Source: JAENVT01 sp043758005
GTDB taxonomy: Bacteria > Actinomycetota > Acidimicrobiia > Acidimicrobiales > Ilumatobacteraceae
Assembly: GCA_043758005.1 (NCBI GenBank)
Contig: JAYVOI010000017.1
Coordinates: 1-14,387, forward strand
Length of the DNA: 14,387 nucleotides
Reading direction: 5' to 3'
Both the position numbers and the translations under genes were made by a program. Positions 8,201-12,547 of the stretch are shown one piece after another (the stretch's first letter is position 1; each line of letters opens with the position of its first letter). Below the pieces are notes generated by a model that saw nothing but the letters and a program-made list of their open reading frames with translations, had not been told where the DNA came from and searched no databases.

Positions 8201-8484
8201 GACGTTGCGAGCCCCTGCTCGGCGATCACTTCGGCGAAGCGGCGGCCAGCGCGACGATTCGACGAGATCCGCAACACGTCGTCGGTCAAGCGTTGCACCA
8301 GTTCGCGACCGGCGGGATCTGCCACCAATCGGCCGAGGCGTCGGAGTTGGCGACGCTCGCGCCGGGTCGAGTTGATGATGGCCTCCCGCAGCAGAGTGTC
8401 GGCCAGCGAGATCGCCTCGTCGACCGCGCGCTCGATCTCGTGTTCATCGTGGGGCGGAGGGTCGGCGGCCTGTACGTCATCCAT
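5203..8484 (-). CDS. putA: Bifunctional proline dehydrogenase / L-glutamate gamma-semialdehyde dehydrogenase (PutA)
   Basis: A 1093-residue fusion that oxidises proline to P5C with FAD and then P5C to glutamate with NAD. An alpha-helical N-terminal region (about 15-140) precedes the proline dehydrogenase barrel (about 155-460), with SIKAS (Lys193), GIKIRIVKGAN (296-306), MLEGMAP (384-390) and the substrate-binding YLARRLDEN (421-429). The aldehyde dehydrogenase domain (about 500-945) has SPWNFP (Asn621), AETSGKN (Glu717) and GQKCS with the catalytic Cys751. About 145 further residues form a C-terminal region. There is no N-terminal ribbon-helix-helix domain, so it should not repress its own gene as E. 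coli PutA does. ATG 8484 is chosen because GAGGTGAT (8502-8495) lies upstream of it and overlaps the other candidate, ATG 8496. The open frame beyond 8496 lacks family sequence. The divergent PAS-AraC gene is a likely regulator. Confidence 0.93.
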   Translation of the reverse strand: MDDVQAADPPPHDEHEIERAVDEAISLADTLLREAIINSTRRERRQLRRLGRLVADPAGRELVQRLTDDVLRISSNRRAGRRFAEVIAEQGLATSLTRIDRALLGAGAKLAPFVPQIVMPLVRRRILAETEGVVLPAEDPRFAAHAARRRDEGIGLLVNPLGESILGNDEARRRVDQVLEKLRRPDVSAVSIKASALVANLDALDFDRSVQRICEPLREIYRVALLKEPRGFVNLDMEEYRDLQLTVVSFTTVLDEPEFHHLEGGIVLQAYLPDSHDVLEHLGRWASARRRNGGAGIKIRIVKGANLAMEAVEAELHDWIAAPYPTKADVDASFKRMLESALRPEWAGAVRVGVASHNLFDVAWALVVRSRLPMDQRTRVELEMLEGMAPAQSRAVRKMAGSLMLYAPVVQHDQIDASIAYLARRLDENTAPENFLRALFTITPGSAEFAAQAERFRRAVADRHQIPTARRRFAAPTHGSTFCNEPDSDPTNPAVRDMLHAAVRSPLTRREPKVLDTTAEIDLVVAKAVAAQPRWAGAGAASRAQTLAAVVGVLRRERFDTIQVMADEAVKVAREGDPEVSEAIDFAKYYATVGVEVLEQQREQGAALAPRGVVVVASPWNFPYAIPAGGVLAALAAGNSVILKPPPEARRTAQHLVEQLHRGGVPDDVVQFVACPDDEVGRRLISHPAVGSVILTGAYETARLFRSWNPAMHLLAETSGKNAIVITQAADLDLAIRDLVRSAFGHAGQKCSAASLAIVEAALYDDDSFMERLADATRSLVVGPPSDVGSIVGPVIGAPTTKLQRGLTQLDDGERWLVEPRDLGDNMWSPGVRVGVRPGSWFHLTECFGPVLGVMRADDLDHAIELQNATPYGLTGGIHSLDEAEIDRWLDAVRVGNAYINRGITGAIVQRQPFGGWKRSSVGCGPKAGGPDYVAEMVTGSSAEIDLGAAERSYRDAWTHWFNNSHDPSGLISERNELRYCHLDGVVLRYGADTPGGAVAAARLAANLCGTPVTFSDAATESDEALVARLGGLRAERVRLVTAASDQLRGGCDALGIEIDGEPVSVSGRRELRRWVREQAISRTAHRHGRVAS

Positions 8485-8571
8485 GAAAGCAATCATCACC
8501 TCTACGCAACACCAAGCGTCTAGGTTCGATGAGCACCATCGGGGCGTCGGATTCGTACAAGGATCACGGTC
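8485..8571. promoter_or_regulatory. Divergent putA / PAS-AraC control region
   Basis: This 87-base gap must hold both promoters. On the plus strand TAGGTT (8521-8526) is a possible -10 box for the regulator gene. It would give a leader of about 40 bases containing the AAGGAT ribosome-binding site at 8559-8564. A short inverted repeat, CGATG-N5-CATCG (8527-8541), lies just downstream and could be an operator or be chance. No convincing -10 box was found for putA; its best signal is the Shine-Dalgarno sequence GAGGTGAT on the minus strand (8502-8495). Confidence 0.4.
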
Positions 8572-9276
8572 GTGGATGTGTTGCGCGCCATGGCCGACCT
8601 GCTCGACGACGTGCCCCATGTGATGTTCTGCGCCAAGGATCAGGCCGGGTCCTACCTGGTCGTCAACCAGGCATTTGCCGACCGGGCGGGTGCTCGAAGC
8701 CCCGACGATGTGGTCGGTCGGCATGCCGAAGAACTGTTCGACGCCGAACTTGCCGCTTCGTACTCGCGCCAGGACGCCGAGTTGTGGTCGTCGCGTCAGC
8801 CGCTGCGCAACCAGCTCGAGCTGATCCGACGCCCCGACGGCACGCTCGGCTGGTACGTGACCACCAAGGTGCTGATCGCCGAGGTCGACGGGAGTTCGTT
8901 CCTTGCCAGCGTCTCGGTCGACCTCCGCGCGGCGGGCGATGCGCCGACCGCGCACGCAGGGGTAGCGGCTGCTGTTGCCTACCTGCGAAGTCACTGCACT
9001 GATCAGGTCCGCGTCGGCGACGTTGCCGCCGCAGCAGCGATGTCGGTCGTGCAACTCGAGCGTGCGACGCGCCGAATCATTGGTTTGTCGGTGCGTCAAC
9101 TGCTGGTGCGGTTCCGGGTGGAACGAGCGATCGGGCTGCTGGCGACGACGGAGCTCAGCCTTTCCGACGTGGCCGTACGGTGTGGCTACTACGACCAGAG
9201 CGCCCTCACACGCCAGTTCCGGCGTGTGGTCGGTGTCTCACCTGGTGCATACCGGACTCAAGTACTGCGGCGCTAA
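8572..9276 (+). CDS. PAS-domain AraC-family transcriptional regulator
   Basis: A 234-residue regulator with a sensory PAS fold followed by an AraC/XylS DNA-binding domain. The PAS-like part (about residues 5-118) has VPHVMFCAKD, the PAS-typical YLVVNQAFADRAG, VGRHAEELF and a closing beta sheet ending in LASVSVDL. The AraC double helix-turn-helix spans about 132-232. Its second half is clear: RVERAIGLL, then LSDVAVRCGYYDQSALTRQFRRVVGVSPGAYR in the canonical order. GTG 8572 is chosen because AAGGAT (8559-8564) lies seven bases upstream; the in-frame ATG at residue 7 is the alternative. It is divergent from putA, so control of proline catabolism is a reasonable inference. PAS ligands vary and none can be named. 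Its stop codon is part of the -10 box of the next gene. Confidence 0.88.
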   Translation: MDVLRAMADLLDDVPHVMFCAKDQAGSYLVVNQAFADRAGARSPDDVVGRHAEELFDAELAASYSRQDAELWSSRQPLRNQLELIRRPDGTLGWYVTTKVLIAEVDGSSFLASVSVDLRAAGDAPTAHAGVAAAVAYLRSHCTDQVRVGDVAAAAAMSVVQLERATRRIIGLSVRQLLVRFRVERAIGLLATTELSLSDVAVRCGYYDQSALTRQFRRVVGVSPGAYRTQVLRR

Positions 9277-9279
9277 CGT
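9274..9279 (+). promoter_or_regulatory. -10 box for the FKBP lipoprotein gene (leaderless)
   Basis: TAACGT fits TAnnnT and lies six bases before ATG 9286, so transcription would start at or next to the start codon. It overlaps the TAA stop of the PAS-AraC gene. There is no Shine-Dalgarno sequence and no clear -35 hexamer. Confidence 0.45.
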
Positions 9280-9285
9280 CGTCGG

Positions 9286-10179
9286 ATGCCTTTGCGCACC
9301 CTCCTCCTCCCTGTGGCGATGATCGGCCTGCTCGCCGCATGCGGTGACAACAGCGCGTCCATTTCCACGTCCAGTGCGAGCACGCCCTGCTCTCCGGCTG
9401 CCACCGCCACAACCGTCGCCGGTGCGCTCGCCAAGCCGCTGGTGAAGATTCCCGCCAAGGCGCCAACCGAGTTGGTGACCACGGATCTGACCGATGGCAC
9501 GGGCACTGCGGCTGTCGACGGCGACACGCTGATCGTCTACTACATCGGCGTGCGCACCGCCAACTGTGTCGAGTTCGACAACAGCTACGACCGTGGTGCG
9601 CCACTCTCGGTCACCATCGGCGCCGGGCAAGTCATCAAGGGCTGGGATCAGGGCCTCGCGGGGATGAAGGTCGGCGGCCGCCGCCAGCTCGACATCCCGG
9701 CCGCATTGGCCTACGGCGACGCTCCGCCGAGCACCGATGTGATCCAGAAGGGCGACGCCTTGACCTTCGTGGTCGATGCCGTGGCGATCATCGCCAAGCC
9801 GGATCCGGCCGACATCCCCACCATCACAGTCCCTCCGACACCCAACCAGACCGAACAGACGTTCACCGATCTGATCGTCGGCGACGGTGCCGGAATCGAG
9901 CCCGGGCAAACGGTCGCCGTGCAGTTGCTGGCGTTCAGCGCGGCGGACGGCAAGCAGCTCGACTCGTCGTGGGAGTCCGGCTCGCCACTGACGTTCGTTC
10001 CCGGCGCCGCCCAACTGCCACCCGGCATCGAGAAGGCCGTCGAGGGCATGAAGGTCGGCGGTCGACGCCAGGTCGACATCCCCTTCGCCCAGGCGTTCGG
10101 TGAGGCCGGCAACGCCGACCTCGGCCTCCCGGCATCGACCGATCTCATCATGGTGCTCGACCTCGTCGCGGTGTACTGA
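9286..10179 (+). CDS. Lipoprotein with tandem FKBP-type peptidyl-prolyl isomerase domains
   Basis: A 297-residue exported protein. A lipoprotein signal (hydrophobic residues 5-18, lipobox LAAC, lipidated Cys19) places it on the outer face of the membrane, followed by a Ser/Thr/Ala-rich linker. FKBP domain 1 (about 62-170) keeps the usual active-site residues: Tyr85/Tyr86, Phe97-Asp98 in EFDNSY, Val116-Ile117 and Trp120 in GQVIKGWD, AYG at 142-144 and a Phe in LTFVVDAV. Domain 2 (about 190-297) keeps the fold pattern (LDSSWE, GMKVGGRRQVDIP, AFG). However, it has LPPGIEK where VI-x-GWD is expected and lacks the YxG strand, so it has probably lost isomerase activity. The role is probably folding of exported proteins. 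The leaderless-type start is well placed. It stands alone, with a perfect palindrome directly after its stop. Confidence 0.88.
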   Translation: MPLRTLLLPVAMIGLLAACGDNSASISTSSASTPCSPAATATTVAGALAKPLVKIPAKAPTELVTTDLTDGTGTAAVDGDTLIVYYIGVRTANCVEFDNSYDRGAPLSVTIGAGQVIKGWDQGLAGMKVGGRRQLDIPAALAYGDAPPSTDVIQKGDALTFVVDAVAIIAKPDPADIPTITVPPTPNQTEQTFTDLIVGDGAGIEPGQTVAVQLLAFSAADGKQLDSSWESGSPLTFVPGAAQLPPGIEKAVEGMKVGGRRQVDIPFAQAFGEAGNADLGLPASTDLIMVLDLVAVY

Positions 10180-10207
10180 CGCGTCGACTCCCCGGGGAGT
10201 CGACGCG
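10180..10207. terminator. 28-bp perfect palindrome, probable intrinsic terminator
   Basis: The half CGCGTCGACTCCCC is followed at once by its exact reverse complement, starting one base after the FKBP stop codon. As RNA this makes a stem of about 12 G:C-rich pairs with a four-base loop. No T run follows, so it resembles the U-poor terminators proposed for actinomycetes. It also lies just upstream of the sigma factor promoter and could instead be, or also be, an operator for a dimeric protein. Confidence 0.65.
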
Positions 10208-10223
10208 CGAATCACACTTCGCG

Positions 10224-10252
10224 TTGAACGGAAGGCGCTCACGATCCGTACT
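10224..10252 (+). promoter_or_regulatory. ECF-type promoter of the sigma factor gene
   Basis: TTGAACG (10224-10230), a 16-base spacer and CGTACT (10247-10252) closely match known ECF promoters such as the SigW pattern TGAAAC-N16-CGTA. The same AACG-N16-CGTA pattern precedes the cupredoxin gene at 11524-11547. Expected start of transcription is about 10258-10260. Autoregulation by the encoded sigma factor is the inference. Confidence 0.6.
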
Positions 10253-10258
10253 CTTGCC

Positions 10259-10297
10259 GTGACGAGCAAGAGGAGCCGTCGGTGCGTGTGCGACTGA
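10259..10297 (+). CDS. Possible leaderless 12-residue leader peptide overlapping the sigma factor start
   Basis: The predicted transcription start of the ECF promoter coincides with a GTG that opens a frame of 12 codons ending at TGA 10295-10297. The peptide is MTSKRSRRCVCD. The frame overlaps the sigma factor ribosome-binding site and start codon (GTG 10282) in a different phase, so its translation could couple to or interfere with sigma factor translation. Two Cys codons near its end recall the cysteine-rich leaderless upstream frames known in mycobacteria. There is no direct evidence that it is translated. Confidence 0.25.
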   Translation: MTSKRSRRCVCD

Positions 10298-10818
10298 GGC
10301 TGATCGAACGAGACGACGGCTTGGGCAGCGCTGCCGGCGTCCGCGCCGCCGTGCACGGACACTCAGGAGAGCTGTACGGCTTCGCGCTGCGCGCACTCGG
10401 CGATCCGGGTCTTGCGGAAGAGGTGGTACAGGAGACGTTCGTTCGCGCATGGCGAGCCGGTCGTCGGTTCGATCCGAACATCGCCTCGTTGCGCACATGG
10501 CTCTTCGCGATCCTTCGCAACGTGATCGTCGACGCGACCCGCGCCAGATCCATTCGACCCGGCGTCGGTGTGGCGGTCGACGTTTCCGTCGCCGACAACA
10601 TCGACGAACTGTTGCGATCGTGGGTCATCGAAGAAGCGCTGCACCGATTGAGCGACGAGCACCGCCGTGCCGTCGTCGAGGTCTACCATCAGGGACGGTC
10701 GGCGGTCGACGTGGCCGCCGAGTTCGGTGTGCCGGCGGCGACGATTCGGTCACGTCTGTTCTACGGGTTGAGGGCACTGCGCCTCGCTCTCGATGAGTTG
10801 GGGTGGGACGATGCCTGA
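10282..10818 (+). CDS. ECF-type RNA polymerase sigma factor
   Basis: A 178-residue group 4 (ECF) sigma factor with only regions 2 and 4. Region 2 (about residues 25-90) contains LYGFALRALGDPGLAEEVVQ, ETFVRAWR and the promoter-melting segment LRTWLFAILRNVIVDATRAR. Region 4 (about 115-172) contains ALHRLSDEHRRAVVEVYHQGRSAVDVAAEFGVPAATIRSRL split over its helix-turn-helix, which reads -35 elements. GTG 10282 is chosen for the AGGAG sequence (10271-10275) six bases upstream; a second in-frame GTG lies two codons later. The anti-sigma factor gene begins within its last codons. A promoter of ECF type precedes it and recurs in front of the cupredoxin gene. The pairing with a zinc anti-sigma factor resembles SigL/RslA-type systems, but the exact ECF group cannot be fixed by eye. 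Confidence 0.92.
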   Translation: MRVRLRLIERDDGLGSAAGVRAAVHGHSGELYGFALRALGDPGLAEEVVQETFVRAWRAGRRFDPNIASLRTWLFAILRNVIVDATRARSIRPGVGVAVDVSVADNIDELLRSWVIEEALHRLSDEHRRAVVEVYHQGRSAVDVAAEFGVPAATIRSRLFYGLRALRLALDELGWDDA

Positions 10819-11482
10819 CAACTGCAGACACTGGCAGGGCCTGGTGGCGGAACACGTTCTGGCATCGGCCGGTCGGCACGGTGACGTGGTCCCGGCAATG
10901 CCCGACGATCTCGCTGAGCATCTCGCCGACTGCGCCGAATGCCAGGCAACCATCACCGAGTTCCGGGCGACGGCCGAGGCGCTTGCCGGTACGACGGCGC
11001 CGCCGGTTGCTCGCATCGTCAGGCCGGCCTCGAGCGGGTTGCCGGATCGGATCGCTGCCCGTGTGGAGGTCGCTCGACGTCGGCGCGATCGCCAGCGCAG
11101 GCTGACCGAAGTGGCCGGTGTTGCCGCTGCAGTGCTGCTGATCGTCTCGGTGACCGTCGTTCGACACCACACCTCGTCCGGTACGTCCAGCGAGCGAGTC
11201 ACACTCGATGCGACCGAGATGCGCGGTGACGCAACGCTGCAGGCCCAGCCGTGGGGTACCCAGATCCACCTCGCCGTCAGCGGCTTCGTCCCGGGCCAGC
11301 ACTACAGCGTCTGGCTGGAACGATCCGACGGCTCGCGGGTCGGGGCCGGTTCGTTCATCGGCGTGCGCAGCAGCCAGATCAGCGTCTCGCTCTCCAGCGC
11401 TCTGCCTTCGTCCGAAGCGGTTGCGATCGGTATCAGCAAGTCTGATGGTGGCGGTGACGTCGTGCGGGCTCCGCTCAACTGA
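10811..11482 (+). CDS. Membrane-anchored zinc anti-sigma factor
   Basis: A 223-residue single-pass anti-sigma factor. The cytoplasmic N-terminal part (1-100) has the zinc anti-sigma motif H-x3-C-x2-C in HLADCAEC (His37, Cys41, Cys44), which holds the partner sigma factor and in some relatives responds to thiol oxidation. A membrane segment lies at about 101-117 after an Arg-rich stretch. The outer domain (about 125-223) has the pattern GQHYSVWLERSDGSRVGAGSF and resembles the extracytoplasmic part of RskA-like proteins. ATG 10811 overlaps the sigma gene stop by eight bases and has GGTGGG just upstream; an in-frame ATG at 10793 has no ribosome-binding site. Its location right after an ECF sigma gene makes that sigma the likely partner. 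Confidence 0.88.
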   Translation: MPDNCRHWQGLVAEHVLASAGRHGDVVPAMPDDLAEHLADCAECQATITEFRATAEALAGTTAPPVARIVRPASSGLPDRIAARVEVARRRRDRQRRLTEVAGVAAAVLLIVSVTVVRHHTSSGTSSERVTLDATEMRGDATLQAQPWGTQIHLAVSGFVPGQHYSVWLERSDGSRVGAGSFIGVRSSQISVSLSSALPSSEAVAIGISKSDGGGDVVRAPLN

Positions 11483-11521
11483 GAGCGCCGCGGCCTCGAC
11501 CCGAAGAATCTTGCACCGCTT

Positions 11522-11549
11522 TCAACGTTCCCACAGCGCCCGACGTATT
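11522..11549 (+). promoter_or_regulatory. ECF-type promoter of the cupredoxin operon
   Basis: TCAACG (11522-11527), a 16-base spacer and CGTATT (11544-11549) repeat the arrangement seen before the sigma factor gene. The -10 element ends seven bases before GTG 11557, so the cupredoxin message would be leaderless; no Shine-Dalgarno sequence is present. Control by the neighbouring ECF sigma factor is inferred from the shared motif. Confidence 0.55.
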
Positions 11550-11556
11550 CGTTGGC

Positions 11557-11934
11557 GTGTGGACGCAACGCCTGACCATCTGCGCAGCACTGGTGCTCTG
11601 GGTCACCTCGTGCAGCTCGAGTGATTCGGCAGGCCCGGCCGCAACAAGCCCGACACCAACAACAACGCCAGCAATCGGCACGTCCGACTCGACCGTCGTC
11701 GTTCAGAACTACACATTTCCGGCCGTCTCGACAACTTCGGGGACCACCCTCACCTTGATCGACAAGGACGACGAGCAGCACACCATGACCGCCGACGACG
11801 GATCGTTCAAGGGTGGCCCGTTCAAGAAAGAGGCCCCGGGGACGCTCGTCGCACCCAGCACGGCCGGCAGCTACCCGTTCCATTGCGAGATCCATCCCAC
11901 CATGCACGGCACCCTCGTCGTGCGCAACCCATAG
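11557..11934 (+). CDS. Type 1 blue-copper (cupredoxin) lipoprotein
   Basis: A 125-residue exported cupredoxin. The signal peptide ends in VTSC with lipidated Cys19, followed by a Thr/Pro/Ser-rich linker to about residue 43. The cupredoxin barrel contains VVQNYTFPAVSTTSG, and the four expected copper ligands are present: His75 in EQHTMT, then Cys110, His113 and Met116 in FHCEIHPTMHGTL, the plastocyanin/amicyanin-type C-x2-H-x2-M loop. It probably carries electrons or handles copper at the outer face of the membrane; no partner is visible. The GTG start lies seven bases after an ECF-type -10 box and has no Shine-Dalgarno sequence. The next lipoprotein gene starts 10 bases after its stop with a strong ribosome-binding site, so the two form an operon. 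Confidence 0.88.
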   Translation: MWTQRLTICAALVLWVTSCSSSDSAGPAATSPTPTTTPAIGTSDSTVVVQNYTFPAVSTTSGTTLTLIDKDDEQHTMTADDGSFKGGPFKKEAPGTLVAPSTAGSYPFHCEIHPTMHGTLVVRNP

Positions 11935-11944
11935 GAGACACCAC

Positions 11945-12406
11945 ATGCTCACACCTCGTACGTCCGTCGCCGGATTCGCATTACTCGGTCTCGTCGTCCT
12001 CGGTGCCTGCGGTAGCGACAGCAAGTCGAGCACCACCGTGGCCCCAGCCGGTTCGGCCGCGCCCGGGGCGACGGTTTCGGGCTCGCTCGACGCCGCCGAC
12101 CAGACCAGTGACGGCAAGACGATCACCGTTAGTACGGTCAACATCACCGGAAGCTCGGGCTTCATCGCCGTGCACGCCGATGCCTCGGGCGGGCCGGGGC
12201 CGGTCGTGGGCCACGCGGCGGTGCCGGAGGGCGACAGCACGAGTGTCGTCATCACCCTCGATGCGCCGATCACCACGGGCGCCTATTGGCCGATGCTGCA
12301 CACCGATGCCGGCACGATCGGCACGTATGAGTTCCCCGGGCCTGACGGGCCAGTGAAGAGTGGCGCCGACATCGTGATGAAGAAGATCACCGTCACCGTC
12401 GGCTGA
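11945..12406 (+). CDS. DUF7282-like lipoprotein
   Basis: A 153-residue exported lipoprotein: hydrophobic residues 8-21, lipobox LGAC, lipidated Cys22, then a Ser/Thr/Ala/Gly-rich linker. The single domain (about 44-153) has GFIAVHADASGGPGPVVGHAAVPEGDST with a downstream WPMLHTDAGTIGTYEF split by a short strand. This pattern resembles DUF7282, a beta-rich domain of unknown function found in exported proteins, often beside cupredoxins. His77, His90 and His119 are candidate metal or proton ligands, but this is only a guess. Start ATG 11945 has AGGAG at 11933-11937, seven bases upstream and overlapping the cupredoxin stop codon. Its partner in function is probably the upstream copper protein. No enzymatic role can be assigned. 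Confidence 0.75.
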   Translation: MLTPRTSVAGFALLGLVVLGACGSDSKSSTTVAPAGSAAPGATVSGSLDAADQTSDGKTITVSTVNITGSSGFIAVHADASGGPGPVVGHAAVPEGDSTSVVITLDAPITTGAYWPMLHTDAGTIGTYEFPGPDGPVKSGADIVMKKITVTVG

Positions 12407-12419
12407 GTTTGACGACAAC

Positions 12420-12453
12420 GTGAGAGGGGGACCCCGTCCCTCCCCGCTCTCAC
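12420..12453 (+). terminator. Strong hairpin after the cupredoxin/DUF7282 operon
   Basis: GTGAGAGGGGGA (12420-12431) pairs with TCCCC-G-CTCTCAC (12441-12453), giving a 12-pair stem with one bulged G and a nine-base loop, 14 bases after the DUF7282-like stop. No T run follows. Position and stability fit a terminator. Confidence 0.6.
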
Positions 12454-12456
12454 GGG

Positions 12457-12508
12457 GAAGTGCGTACCTTTCGCTCGCTGGTGCCTCTGCGACGAGGGTA
12501 CGCACTTC
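12457..12508. repeat. 12-bp perfect inverted repeat upstream of the amidohydrolase gene
   Basis: GAAGTGCGTACC (12457-12468) and its exact reverse complement (12497-12508) flank a 28-base centre. The right arm can alternatively pair locally, ACTTC (12504-12508) with GAAGT (12513-12517). It could be a second terminator reading from the left, a protein-binding site, or a small dispersed repeat. The sequence alone does not decide. Confidence 0.5.
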
Positions 12509-12521
12509 ACCCGAAGTCACC

Positions 12522-12541
12522 AGGCCCGGGCCTCGTAGGAT
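12522..12541 (+). promoter_or_regulatory. Palindrome and -10 box of the amidohydrolase gene
   Basis: TAGGAT (12536-12541) fits TAnnnT and ends six bases before GTG 12548, suggesting a leaderless message. AGGCCCGGGCCT (12522-12533), a 12-bp perfect palindrome, lies just upstream in what would be the promoter spacer and is a candidate operator. A palindrome of this size can also arise by chance in GC-rich DNA. Confidence 0.4.
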
Positions 12542-12547
12542 CGCCGC

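Noticed and set aside
6058..8523. Open frame of 821 codons on the plus strand opposite putA
   Set aside because: Its translation is rich in Arg, Gly, His and Asp without any family motif, and it mirrors putA codons. This is the usual antisense shadow in GC-rich DNA.
8529..9002. ATG close behind TAGGTT opening a 157-codon frame over the PAS-AraC gene
   Set aside because: The ATG is only two bases after the -10 candidate, too close for a leaderless start, and the translation is an Arg/Pro-rich shadow of the regulator.
8485..9099. N-terminal extension of putA to 9099
   Set aside because: It would overlap the whole first part of the PAS-AraC gene and contains no family sequence before residue MDDV at 8484.
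12417..12438. A third ECF-like promoter, AACG followed by CGTC
   Set aside because: The spacer is 14 bases rather than 16, and the site lies inside the terminator-like hairpin.
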